The position numbers were made by a program, and so were the translations under genes. From positions 1 through 64,000 of the forward strand of contig NZ_DATBUP010000034.1 of the NCBI RefSeq assembly GCF_036515995.1: a DNA stretch of 64,000 bases, in the 5' to 3' direction. Of the stretch, positions 40,914 to 48,473 are shown one piece after another. The notes beneath the pieces were generated by a model. The model was given only the letters and a program-made list of their open reading frames with translations, was not told the DNA's origin and ran no database searches. The stretch's first letter is position 1. Every line of letters begins with the position of its first letter. The DNA comes from Pedomonas sp036515995 (GTDB lineage: Bacteria; Pseudomonadota; Alphaproteobacteria; Sphingomonadales; Sphingomonadaceae).

Positions 40914-41446
40914 GGCGCGATCCGGTAGCGGGACTGCACAAGACCGGAGGCAAAACTCCGGGTCCCCTCGTGGATGAGGGAAATGTCCGAGGGAAGCGGG
41001 CCGAAAAGGCGGCGGCCCTGCCCAAGCAGCACGGGGACGCTGGTGATCACCATGTCAGAGATCAGCCCGGCGCGCAGGAAAGACTGGATCACGAGGCCGC
41101 CATCCACATAGACCCGCCGGCTCCCCTCGGCCTCCAGCATCGCCATCGCCTGCTCCGGGGATTTGTCTGAGAAACGCACCTTTCCTGCAAGGTCATCCGG
41201 CATCTGATCATCCTTGAGAGAGCCCGACAGGACCAGAACCGGGCGCGTATAGGGCCACGGCCGCACCGCCTGCATGGCCTCAAAGGTGCCGCGCCCCATC
41301 AGGATGACATCGATGTCCTTGATGAAGTCATCATAGCCATGATCCTCGGATGGGTCGTCTCTCTGCAAGAGCCAGCCGATATCCCCGTCGGCGCGCGCAA
41401 TGAACCCGTCCAGGCTGGTTGCGATGAAGACATGCCCGCTGATCAT
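40910..41446 (-). CDS. Dihydrofolate reductase/RibD C-terminal-like protein
   Basis: The 178-residue protein starts MISGHVFIATSLDGFIARADGDIGWL, the characteristic opening of the RibD-C/DHFR-like family. It contains DVILMGRGTFEAM (NADPH-binding) and RRVYVDGGLVIQSFLRAGLISDMVITSVPVLLGQG. Family members reduce pterin- or pyrimidine-like compounds, but many, including regulator-linked ones like this, have no known substrate. It is coupled to its TetR regulator by a 4-bp overlap and preceded by a clear palindromic operator. Confidence 0.88.
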   Translation of the reverse strand: MISGHVFIATSLDGFIARADGDIGWLLQRDDPSEDHGYDDFIKDIDVILMGRGTFEAMQAVRPWPYTRPVLVLSGSLKDDQMPDDLAGKVRFSDKSPEQAMAMLEAEGSRRVYVDGGLVIQSFLRAGLISDMVITSVPVLLGQGRRLFGPLPSDISLIHEGTRSFASGLVQSRYRIAP

Positions 41447-41756
41447 CTTGGCCCCCTTAATTATACGTTGTATAAATAATTAAGGGCAGGAACGGCTCAC
41501 GTCAACCCGCCGGATCCATCGCGTCCTCCGCAGTCAGAAGCGGGAGGTTGTTGCGGTGCGCCGGGAACTTTAGCCCGTTCCCCTGCGTCCCCGCTCCACA
41601 CGTCAACGGACAGTGTCGGAACCGCCATCGGGCCTTTGCTTATCTTTATCCAGGAGACCATGACGGTCGACCTGTCGCCCGCCGGGCTCGCCCGGGGCAT
41701 GGACGCGCTGCGCTGACCGGGCCATTGGCGGCCCATCGGCTGCAACCAGCGCTCAA
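41447..41756. other. 310-bp intergenic region
   Basis: The left end holds the TetR-type operator of the reductase operon. The rest has no supported gene. A possible tiny frame, MTVDLSPAGLARGMDALR (about 41660-41716, plus), has CAGGAG upstream but looks like a truncated gene start rather than a peptide gene. Confidence 0.4.
41457..41483. promoter_or_regulatory. TetR-type operator ahead of the reductase/regulator operon
   Basis: A 27-bp AT-rich palindrome centred on TTATACGTTGTATAA (41461-41475, a perfect 6-3-6 inverted repeat) with outer TTAA and ATAATTAA arms. It begins 11 bp upstream of the reductase start, so bound repressor would block the promoter. The natural ligand is the TetR protein at 40353-40913. 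Confidence 0.7.
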
Positions 41757-42416
41757 TCAGCGGCGAACGCCGTGGAGCAGGATCTCGGTCGCAGAGCGGA
41801 TGTAGATCAGGAACCGCTCGCGGTTCACATCGTCATGCTCGGCGAAGATCCGGGTGATCTCGCCCGTCACGATCATGCACATCATGCGTGCCGCCGTCAT
41901 CGTATCGACGTCGCGGCGCTGTCCGGCCAGCGCCCGGACCAGATAATCGTTCAAAGGAATGAGGATGTGCTCGTTGAAATGCCGGCGATGGGAAATCTCG
42001 ATCTCCGGAAAACGCTCCGCCTGCCCGAGCATCAGTTGAATGAAAGCGGAGACCTTCGGGCGCGTGTAAAGATCCAGCAAGGCAAGGCTGAAGCGCACCA
42101 GTTCCTCCTCGATCGGCCGCTGCGCGTCCAGCAGCGCGACCGGATGCGCCAGCTCCCCGCTCAGCCAGGTAAGCACGGCCTCGAACAAATGCGTCTTTGA
42201 CGGATAGCGCTCGTAAAGCGTCCTTTTGGAGACGCGCGCAGCAGCGGCAACGCCGTCCATGCTGGCCGCAAAGCCGTCCTTCATGAACAGGTCCGTGGCA
42301 GCCTCGAGAATGGCCTGCTCGATGTCCCTCGCCTCGGCCCTTGCCGGCCGTCCGCGCCGTACCTGTGCGCCTGTCCGGCGATCCGCCTCGGTGCGGGAAG
42401 GTTTTGCAAGACCCAA
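41757..42416 (-). CDS. TetR-family regulator divergent from an amidohydrolase
   Basis: The 219-residue protein has a basic N-terminus (RRGRPARAEAR) and the helix-turn-helix ATDLFMKDGFAASMDGVAAAARVSKRTLYERYPSKTHLFEAVL, with a C-terminal domain of the AefR-like type (QRPIEEELVRFSLALLDLYTRP, QLMLGQAERFPEI). The likely start is TTG 42416, preceded by GAGGAG at about 6 bp. It is divergent from the amidohydrolase gene, and the space between holds an exact inverted repeat. Confidence 0.88.
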   Translation of the reverse strand: MGLAKPSRTEADRRTGAQVRRGRPARAEARDIEQAILEAATDLFMKDGFAASMDGVAAAARVSKRTLYERYPSKTHLFEAVLTWLSGELAHPVALLDAQRPIEEELVRFSLALLDLYTRPKVSAFIQLMLGQAERFPEIEISHRRHFNEHILIPLNDYLVRALAGQRRDVDTMTAARMMCMIVTGEITRIFAEHDDVNRERFLIYIRSATEILLHGVRR

Positions 42417-42505
42417 GGCACGCTCCTCTTAAAACGCCAGAACTACAGTCACGCCGCCATGGCGCGGCGCAGTATGGAAGACCCGGTTTGACATGTAAAC
42501 GGAAT

Positions 42506-42538
42506 CGTACCATTTTCTCGAGGGTACGGTTTCGTACC
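42506..42538. promoter_or_regulatory. Operator between TetR regulator and amidohydrolase
   Basis: GGTACGGTTTCGTACC (42523-42538) is a perfect 6-4-6 inverted repeat, and a third half-site CGTACC lies at 42506-42511. The cluster ends 22 bp before the amidohydrolase start and would overlap its promoter. Confidence 0.65.
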
Positions 42539-42560
42539 ATAAAATGGAGGGGGAGGCTTC

Positions 42561-43727
42561 ATGCGCATTATCGATGTCGACAGTCATTTCAACGAGCCGC
42601 ACGACTGGTTCGAGAAAGCCAACCCGAAGCTGGCGGCCAAGCTGCCCCGGCTGACGCCCGCCGAGCTGCTGATCGATATCGTTGCAGGCGATCTTTTCGC
42701 GTCCGTGCCCCCGGCGCTCCGGCCCGATCCGCTGACGCTCATCCCGCAGGCGGTTCGCGATGCCTACGAGCGCCATCTGGCCGGCGGCGATCCCCCGCAG
42801 GTGGCGGTCGATGCGGGTGCCTTCCTGCCGGCGGCCTACGAGCCCGAGGCGCGCCTTCGCTGGATGGACGAGCGCGGCATCGACACGCAGATCCTGCTGC
42901 CGTCGAACGGCTACCATCCCTACCGCCATGCCATGCGCAAGGATCCCTCGCTCGCGCTTGACGCGCTGGGGACATACAACCGCTGGGCGCTCGAGCAGGT
43001 CCACGGCTATACCGAGCGCCTGATCCCGGCGGTGGTCATCGATCTGCTGGACGTCGACTGGTCGGTCGCTCAGGTGATCGAGGGCCGCAAGCGCGGCGCG
43101 CGGGCCGTCTTCGTCAAGGCCGATCCGCATGACAACAAGGCGCTCAATCATCCGGATTTCGAGCCCTTCTGGGCAACCTGCGAGGACTTGGGCGTTGTCG
43201 TACTCTTCCACGTCGGTGGGGGCCGGGCGGCGCTGCACCCCGGCTGGGCCAACAACGGCGGCGATCTCAGCGCCTTTTATACGCTGACCTCCATGTCGCG
43301 GCGCATGGTGCCCCAGCTGGCGCTGGGCGCGATGATCTTCGGCGGCGTGCTTGAGCGCTACCCGCGGCTCGCCATCATCGTCTCCGAACTGGGGATCGAC
43401 TGGCTGCCCGACTTTCTGGAGACCATCGACCGCGAAGCCGACAACAGCCGTCCCCGGATGCTGAACTTCGCGCCCTACACCCTGCCGCTGAAGCCGAGCG
43501 AATATGTGCAGCGCCAGGTCCGCGTCTCGGTCGTGCACCAGCAGGATGTCCTGAGGCCGACGCTTGACCGCATCCCGGAGGGAATTGTCGTGTTCTCGTC
43601 GGACTTCCCGCACATCGAGGGCCATCAGGAAGCCGTTGCGCTCTATGACCGGCAGCTGGACGGCCTTGGTCCGTCCGCGCGCGAGAGCTTCTTCGGAAAA
43701 TCCGCCGCCGACCTGCTCGGCCTCTAG
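42561..43727 (+). CDS. Amidohydrolase family protein (amidohydrolase 2, decarboxylase/hydrolase type)
   Basis: The 388-residue protein starts MRIIDVDSHFNEPHDWFE, with Asp and His in the first-strand metal motif of amidohydrolase-2 enzymes. The barrel continues through LFHVGGGRAALHPGW and ends with VVFSSDFPHIEGHQEAVALYDRQLDGL, where the Asp of SSDFPH is the usual catalytic acid. Family members include ACMS decarboxylase-like and related TIM-barrel enzymes acting on aromatic or cyclic acids. GGAGG lies about 9 bp before the start. Controlled in all likelihood by the divergent TetR protein. The substrate is not identifiable. Confidence 0.88.
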   Translation: MRIIDVDSHFNEPHDWFEKANPKLAAKLPRLTPAELLIDIVAGDLFASVPPALRPDPLTLIPQAVRDAYERHLAGGDPPQVAVDAGAFLPAAYEPEARLRWMDERGIDTQILLPSNGYHPYRHAMRKDPSLALDALGTYNRWALEQVHGYTERLIPAVVIDLLDVDWSVAQVIEGRKRGARAVFVKADPHDNKALNHPDFEPFWATCEDLGVVVLFHVGGGRAALHPGWANNGGDLSAFYTLTSMSRRMVPQLALGAMIFGGVLERYPRLAIIVSELGIDWLPDFLETIDREADNSRPRMLNFAPYTLPLKPSEYVQRQVRVSVVHQQDVLRPTLDRIPEGIVVFSSDFPHIEGHQEAVALYDRQLDGLGPSARESFFGKSAADLLGL

Positions 43728-43739
43728 GCACTCAGAGTG

Positions 43740-43780
43740 AGGCACCGCTGCAACGCATCTGGCGTGTTGCAGCGGTGCCT
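43740..43780 (+). terminator. Long hairpin, copy 1
   Basis: AGGCACCGCTGCAAC (43740-43754) pairs perfectly over 15 bp with GTTGCAGCGGTGCCT (43766-43780). It lies 12 bp after the amidohydrolase stop. A near-identical hairpin at 44179-44219 differs by a compensatory base pair. Confidence 0.7.
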
Positions 43781-43841
43781 CTCAAGAAGCAGTGAGCTGC
43801 GCGGCGATGTGCTCTATAGTCTGTCAGAAGAGCAGGGCGGC

Positions 43842-43902
43842 CTAGAGCAGCTTTCGAGCAGGGTGGCATACACTGCGCTTAAGAAAGTGCGACCAACAAA
43901 GA
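43842..43902 (-). repeat. Dispersed ~60-bp repeat, copy B
   Basis: Read on the minus strand it begins TTTGTTGGTCGCACTTT and ends CACCCTGCTCGAAAGCTG, then CTCTAG, matching copy A at 28340-28404. It still carries an empty CTAG (43842-43845), the place where copy A is joined to the IS630-type remnant. Confidence 0.6.
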
Positions 43903-43914
43903 ACTTGGAGCCGC

Positions 43915-43933
43915 GATCTGATGCAATCAGATC
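43915..43933. promoter_or_regulatory. 8-3-8 palindrome ahead of an antitoxin-like fragment
   Basis: GATCTGATGCAATCAGATC is a perfect inverted repeat with an 8-bp arm and 3-bp spacer, 60 bp ahead of the small frame at 43993. Such a site would suit autoregulation by an HTH antitoxin, though the fragment has lost its HTH. Confidence 0.35.
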
Positions 43934-43992
43934 GGAAAAGGCTCTAATGCTTAGAGTTTCAAGTGCATCCCAGGCGCTGACGGAGACCGAAG

Positions 43993-44178
43993 ATGAGCGC
44001 GCAGCAGAGCAAGGACGCGGGCTTCCGCAGCGAAATTGCGGGCGCGGTCCATGAAATGATGAGGGCAGCCCATGATGCAGGCGTGGTCTCTCCGGCAGCG
44101 CTGCATACCTTTGAAGAGGCATGGCTTGCTCCGGCCCGCCCGAGTGCTGCCTGTCCGCCGTCCAGCCGAAAGACGTGA
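43993..44178 (+). pseudogene. N-terminal fragment of a HigA/NadS-like antitoxin (weak)
   Basis: A 61-codon frame starting MSAQQSKDAGFRSEIAGAVHEMMRAAHDAGVVSPAALHTFEEAWLAP. The pattern F-S-I--A-HE----H-AGV-----L--F-E--L-P is the N-terminal segment of XRE-type antitoxins of the HigA/NadS group, which normally continue into a helix-turn-helix. Here the frame ends in an unrelated PARPSAACPPSSRKT tail and stops one base ahead of a hairpin terminator. ACGGAG lies about 7 bp upstream. No toxin gene is nearby. I regard it as a truncated remnant, possibly still translated. Confidence 0.4.
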
Positions 44179-44224
44179 AGGCGCCGCTGCAACGCGTCTG
44201 GCGTGTTGCAGCGGCGTCTTTTCC
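44179..44224 (+). terminator. Long hairpin with T-tail, copy 2
   Basis: AGGCGCCGCTGCAAC (44179-44193) pairs with GTTGCAGCGGCGTCT (44205-44219) with one G-T wobble and is followed by TTTTCC. It can end transcription in the plus direction and lies just beyond the 3' end of the minus-strand gene that stops at 44229. Nearly identical to the hairpin at 43740-43780. Confidence 0.7.
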
Positions 44225-44228
44225 TGAC

Positions 44229-45275
44229 TTAGGCCGCCATCGCCTCTTCCGGTTCGGGCGGAAAGATCGCGGGCGTGCCGGGGTCGTAGACCTTGATCAG
44301 CAGGCTGATGAACGTCTTGTCCGTCAGCGGGTCGCTCGGCATGTCGAAGGAGACCTTGCGGGCGCGCAGGTCGGCGATGATCGTGTCGAACACCTGCTCA
44401 TGGGTCAGGTCGTCCGTGTGATCGAGCGCGCGCTTGAGTTCGGCATAATCCATGTAGATGTCCGCGCCCCAGTGAACGAGGAACCGGAACTCCTCTTCCG
44501 GCACCTGCTGGATCACCCGTCCGTCGGTCGTGATCTGCCAGCCGCCCGGCGTCGTCGGGTCGGGCTCCATCAGCGAGTTGATCGCCAGGCCCTCGGGCCG
44601 GCGCATGGAGGAGGGGCCGTTGGACTCGGCGGTGTGGAACATCATCTCGTTTTCAACGACGACGGCCCGGCCCCACATCGGGGCCTTGATCTGCTGGGGC
44701 TGCTCCTTGGGGCCGTCCGGCCAATAGGTGAAGCCGCCGCCCACCTTGCCCTTGTAGTACCAGGTGATGACCTGCGCCTTCTTGGCGCGCCAGCGCTCGA
44801 ACAGGCCGGTCTTGGTCATGGTGTTCATCAGCCAGATCGGCGAATTGTGCATGGAGATGCCGCGATAGCGGGTGGCATCGACGTGCGGTGAGCCGCCGCC
44901 CTGGCACGGGCCCTGAATGTTGAACAGCATGTTCTCGGGCGTCGCGTAGGCCGCGCCCCAGTAGCCGCGCACCAGGTCGAGGAACTTGGTGTTGAAGAAG
45001 CAGTCCTCGATCTCCGGGTGCAGCATGGTGTGCGCCTTGGCGAAGTAGCCGCGAAAGACCGGGGAGAGGAACATGTCCCACGTCGGGGTGAACCCTTCGG
45101 GCACCGAGCCTGAGGTGGTGGCGATCACTTCCTCGGGCGACTTGAAGTGCTGGGCCAGAATCAGGGACCACGGACCGTTCTTGCGCACCACATTCAGCAT
45201 GCGCTCGTGCTGGTCCTGGGTGAATGCGTTCTCGATGATCTGCGGTGGTGCCACAGGTCGGAAATTGCTCGTCAT
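44229..45275 (-). CDS. Putative Fe(II)-dependent oxygenase of unknown substrate
   Basis: The 348-residue cytoplasmic protein starts MTSNFRPVAPPQIIENAFTQDQ, with GGGGAG about 8 bp upstream. The segment GGGSPHVDATRYRG provides His131-x-Asp133, and VVENEMMFHTAESNG provides His214. This is the spacing of the HxD...H iron triad of 2-oxoglutarate dioxygenases such as phytanoyl-CoA hydroxylases, but I see no clear distal Arg motif, so the class is tentative. The C-terminal ~90 residues are mostly helical (LKRALDHTDDLTHEQVFDTII). Flanked by the amidohydrolase and the luciferase-like gene. A role in the same degradation pathway is inferred. Confidence 0.6.
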   Translation of the reverse strand: MTSNFRPVAPPQIIENAFTQDQHERMLNVVRKNGPWSLILAQHFKSPEEVIATTSGSVPEGFTPTWDMFLSPVFRGYFAKAHTMLHPEIEDCFFNTKFLDLVRGYWGAAYATPENMLFNIQGPCQGGGSPHVDATRYRGISMHNSPIWLMNTMTKTGLFERWRAKKAQVITWYYKGKVGGGFTYWPDGPKEQPQQIKAPMWGRAVVVENEMMFHTAESNGPSSMRRPEGLAINSLMEPDPTTPGGWQITTDGRVIQQVPEEEFRFLVHWGADIYMDYAELKRALDHTDDLTHEQVFDTIIADLRARKVSFDMPSDPLTDKTFISLLIKVYDPGTPAIFPPEPEEAMAA

Positions 45276-45777
45276 GTCTGCTCCCCGATGCCTTGCTTGA
45301 CTGTTCCGGTGGTCTGCGCGGCAGAGCTCCCGTCGCCGGCCGGGCAAGAGTTTGAAACAGGCAGGGCAGGGAGGCAAGCTAATAATTGAGTTAGCACTTA
45401 CAAATATAAAGCCGGGCTCCGGCACCTCCAGGGGACAGCGCGCCGATGCCTCGCCCGGCAGCGCAATGTCTTGTCGGGGGGGATGGCCTCCCACTGCGTG
45501 ACGGACTTATGCTGCAGGGCGAGGGGAGCGGGCGAGCCGCAGCCGCGGATTTCCGCCATTAAAAGGCCTTCCTGCACCGGATGATCGGGGGCGGAGCGAT
45601 GCTCAGGCCTTGTCCGGGCGCATGGCCCCTCATGCTTTGCGCAGGGTGTGGGCTGATACCCGCCGTCCTATACCGAAATCTTGACTGCTCGCCAGCAGGC
45701 TCCCCGCGCCCAGAGGGTGCCAGCTGTTGCGGCCCGTCGTCAGGACGCGGTTGAACGAGAAAAAGAAAGGGGAGGAT
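45276..45777. other. 502-bp divergent intergenic region
   Basis: No gene is supported. An AT-rich patch (about 45377-45412, containing CTAATAATTGAG and CAAATATAAAG) is the probable promoter of the oxygenase-like gene. The promoter of the luciferase-like operon should lie to its right. Confidence 0.4.
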
Positions 45778-46677
45778 ATGAAATTCTGGCTGTCCATGAT
45801 GGCGGTTCCGGAGCTTGATCAATTGCCCGAGCTTGCCCGCTGCGCCGAGGAGTGCGGCTTTTATGGCGCAACCTATGCCGATCATCTGGTGATGCCGGCC
45901 AACATCGCCAGCAAATATCCCTACACGCCCGATGGCGAGCTGTTCTGGCCGCTGGAGACGCCCTGGCCGGATCCCTGGATCACGCTGACGGCAATGGCTG
46001 CGGTCACGACCCGCTTGCGCTTCGCCACCAACATCTATCTGGCCGCCCTGCGTGATCCCTTCACGGCCGCGCGCGCCGTCTCGACGGCGGCCACCTTCTC
46101 CAATGACCGCGTCGTTTGCGGTGTCTCCGTGGGCTGGCTCAAGGAAGAATACGATGCTGCCGGCGTCGACTTCCACACCCGCGGCCGGCGTCTGGATGAA
46201 CTGATCACCGTGATGCGCAAGCTGTGGACCGGCGAGGTCGTCCGCCATGAGGGCGAGTTCTTCCGCTTCGATGACGTCATCATGCGCCCGGCGCCCGGCA
46301 AGCCCGTCCCGGTCTGGTCGGGCGGCATGGCCAAACCGGCCCTGCGGCGTGCAGCGACCAACGACGGCTGGCTCGGCCTTCCCCTGAACGTCGAGGACAA
46401 CCTCGCCATCGTTGCCCAGCTGCGCCAGATGCGCAGCGAGGCCGGCCTTCCCGAGACCGGCTTTGATCCCTGCATCTCGCTTGCCGCACCGCTGGATGGC
46501 CGCGCGATTGACCAGCTCCGCGCCGCCGGCATCGAGCACATGACCGCCATGCCGTGGATGCCGTCCCCCTGGGATGTCACCCGCTATGTCGATGACGGCG
46601 CGGACGTGAGCAGCCTCGAGGTCAAGAAAACCGCGCTGCGCCGGTTCTCCGAAGCCGTCATCCAGAAATACGCCTGA
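45778..46677 (+). CDS. Luciferase-like monooxygenase family oxidoreductase (possible F420-type)
   Basis: The 299-residue TIM-barrel protein opens MKFWLSMMAVPELDQLPELARCAEECGFYGATYADHLVMP and contains VSVGWLKEEYDAAGVDFHTRGRRLDELITVMRKLWTG and FDDVIMRPAPGKPVPVWSGG, all typical of the bacterial luciferase-like family, subgroup TIGR03619-like. Members use FMNH2 or reduced F420. AAGGGGAGGAT directly before the ATG gives strong initiation. It is followed at 53 bp by an NTF2-like gene and then a Tat-signal SDR on the same strand, forming a likely catabolic operon. Confidence 0.88.
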   Translation: MKFWLSMMAVPELDQLPELARCAEECGFYGATYADHLVMPANIASKYPYTPDGELFWPLETPWPDPWITLTAMAAVTTRLRFATNIYLAALRDPFTAARAVSTAATFSNDRVVCGVSVGWLKEEYDAAGVDFHTRGRRLDELITVMRKLWTGEVVRHEGEFFRFDDVIMRPAPGKPVPVWSGGMAKPALRRAATNDGWLGLPLNVEDNLAIVAQLRQMRSEAGLPETGFDPCISLAAPLDGRAIDQLRAAGIEHMTAMPWMPSPWDVTRYVDDGADVSSLEVKKTALRRFSEAVIQKYA

Positions 46678-46730
46678 GCCTGCCCCGGCAGGCCGGGCCG
46701 CCCCGTTTTGCAAAAAAGGATACACCGCAC

Positions 46731-47150
46731 ATGGAAAGACAGTATCCCGCCAAGACCGCCGCGCTGAAATCGCGCGAATATGTCCACAGCCACAACAAGG
46801 AAGGCTGGCTCGGCCTCTTTGCGCCCGAGGCCGTGATCGAGGATCCGATCGGCCCCTCCTATCTCGACCCGGCAGGCAACGGCCACCGCACTCCGGCGGA
46901 ACGCGAGGCGTTCTGGGACAACAACATCGCCAATTCCGATATCCGGATCACCATCCACCAGTCCTATGGCGCGGCAAATGAATGCGCCAACCATGTGACG
47001 CTGGATATCAGGAACGTCATCGACGGGAAGCCGAGCCATATGCGCGTCAATGGCGTTTTCACCTACGCGGTGAATGAGGAAGGCAAGCTCCTGTCCTTGC
47101 GCGGATACTGGGAGCCGGAGAACGCCGAGGTTCTGACCGACAAGGCCTGA
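46731..47150 (+). CDS. NTF2/SnoaL-like protein (ketosteroid isomerase fold)
   Basis: The 139-residue protein shows the fold's starting helix (AALKSREYVHSHNKEGWLGLFAPEAVIEDPIGPSYLDPAG), an acidic pocket, and strands ending YAVNEEGKLLSLRGYWEPENA. The WLGLFAPEAVIEDPIGPS segment matches the substrate-pocket Asp of ketosteroid-isomerase-like enzymes acting with SDR and luciferase-like partners. It may isomerise or hydrate an intermediate. Middle gene of the three-gene unit. Confidence 0.85.
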   Translation: MERQYPAKTAALKSREYVHSHNKEGWLGLFAPEAVIEDPIGPSYLDPAGNGHRTPAEREAFWDNNIANSDIRITIHQSYGAANECANHVTLDIRNVIDGKPSHMRVNGVFTYAVNEEGKLLSLRGYWEPENAEVLTDKA

Positions 47151-47253
47151 GCCCTTGCCACGGATCCGGTCTCGCCGGGCTTTGTCTGCGGCGCGGCCGG
47201 ATCCTGCCCATGAGACAGCAAAGAGCGGCTGCAACATCACGGGAGATCTCCAG

Positions 47254-48249
47254 ATGACGTCGAACAGCAAGACAGGATCCGGTCCCGAAGCTGACGCAGG
47301 CCCGTCCGTTTCCCGGCGCGCCGTCATGGGGATGGCGGGCGGCGTCATCGCCTCTGCCGGCATGGCGTCTGCCGCAGGCGCTGCGGCACAAGCTCCGGCG
47401 TCCCCTCCCGCGCGGTTCGCCGGCAAGGTGGCGGTCATCACCGGCGCGGCGCGCGGGATGGGCCGTGCCCACGCGGTGCTGCTGGCGCAGAACGGCGCAA
47501 CCATCCTTGGCTGCGATATCCTCGAGCCGATCGCAACGCTGGATTATCCCCTCGCAACGCAGGCGGACATGGACGAAACCGCGCGCCTCGTGCGGGAGGC
47601 CGGTGGCCGGTTCGTCGGGGTCAAGGCGGATGTGCGCGATGCCGCTGCCGCCACCGGCGTCATTGAGCGCGCCCTCAAGGACTTCGGCCGCGTCGATTTC
47701 CTGCTGGCCAACGCCGGCATCTACGCCAGCGCGCCTCTGGCCCAGATGACCGACCAGCAGTTCGATGACATCATCCGCACCAACCTTTACGGCGTCTTCA
47801 ACATCATGCGCGCCGCCGTCGCGCCGATGACCCGGCAGGGCTACGGCCGCATCGTTGCAACCTCCTCGGCCGCGGGCCGCATGGGCATTGCGGGCAGCGC
47901 GCATTACTGCGCCTCCAAGTGGGGCGTCATCGGCCTCGCCAAGGCGCTGGCGCTCGAGGTCGCCAAACAGGGCGTCACCGTCAACTGCGTCTGCCCGACG
48001 GGCGTCAACACGCCGCTCGTCAACAATCCGGCCGCCTGGCGTCGCGCGCTCCCCAATGATCCCGCCCCGACACGCGAGAAATTCGAGGCCAGGATGCGCG
48101 AAAATCCCCACACCCCGCAAGGCGTGCCCTGGGTCGAGCCGGAGGATGTGGCAGCGGCTGCCCTGTTCCTGCTGTCGGACGATGCCGCCCACATCACCGG
48201 CACGGCCCTTGATGTTGCCGCAGGCGGCGCTGCGACCACCATGGCCTGA
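47254..48249 (+). CDS. SDR oxidoreductase with twin-arginine signal
   Basis: The 331-residue protein begins with an unusual leader for an SDR: SVSRRAVMGMAGGVIASAGMASAAGAAA, a twin-arginine/hydrophobic segment of Tat type. The SDR core follows: VAVITGAARGMGRAHAVLLA, LLANAGI, TSSAAGRMG, the Tyr-x-x-x-Lys of YCASKWG, and ITGTALDVAAGG. The insertion after the second strand (about 20 residues, CDILEPIATLDYPLATQAD...) is typical of carveol-dehydrogenase-like, mycofactocin-associated SDRs, which hold NAD tightly; such an enzyme could work outside the cytoplasm. GGGAGA lies about 8 bp before ATG 47254. Third gene after the luciferase-like and NTF2-like genes. Confidence 0.87.
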   Translation: MTSNSKTGSGPEADAGPSVSRRAVMGMAGGVIASAGMASAAGAAAQAPASPPARFAGKVAVITGAARGMGRAHAVLLAQNGATILGCDILEPIATLDYPLATQADMDETARLVREAGGRFVGVKADVRDAAAATGVIERALKDFGRVDFLLANAGIYASAPLAQMTDQQFDDIIRTNLYGVFNIMRAAVAPMTRQGYGRIVATSSAAGRMGIAGSAHYCASKWGVIGLAKALALEVAKQGVTVNCVCPTGVNTPLVNNPAAWRRALPNDPAPTREKFEARMRENPHTPQGVPWVEPEDVAAAALFLLSDDAAHITGTALDVAAGGAATTMA

Positions 48250-48412
48250 TCTCTGCCCCCTTCCGGGGCCAGCCCTTGCGCTGACAGGCGGACCTGCGCG
48301 TCCGTTGCAAGCCGCCGCCTTGAGGCTGCGCGGGTGCTGGGCAGTGGCCATTTGCCATTGACAAGGCGGCGCACGGTTTTATCTTTCCTGCGTGGCGTGT
48401 GCTGCGTGCGCC

Positions 48413-48466
48413 CGGGAGCGTTCGTTCCCGAATACGGAGAATTTGTTCAACCGTATTCCGCAGGAG
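48413..48466 (+). promoter_or_regulatory. Structured leader ahead of nhaA, candidate ion-sensing riboswitch
   Basis: Two adjacent hairpins precede the gene: CGGGA/TCCCG (48413-48417 with 48426-48430) and the perfect 8-bp stem GAATACGG/CCGTATTC (48430-48437 with 48451-48458). They share base 48430, so they compete at that point. The Shine-Dalgarno AGGAG (48462-48466) follows four bases after the second stem, ideal for translational control. Known riboswitch motifs upstream of nhaA genes respond to Li+ or Na+; membership is not tested here. Confidence 0.45.
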
Positions 48467-48473
48467 TATCCCT

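Noticed and set aside
41660..41716. 18-codon frame MTVDLSPAGLARGMDALR with a CAGGAG site
   Set aside because: Too short to support; more likely the start of a gene lost by deletion, and no structure or partner suggests a functional peptide.
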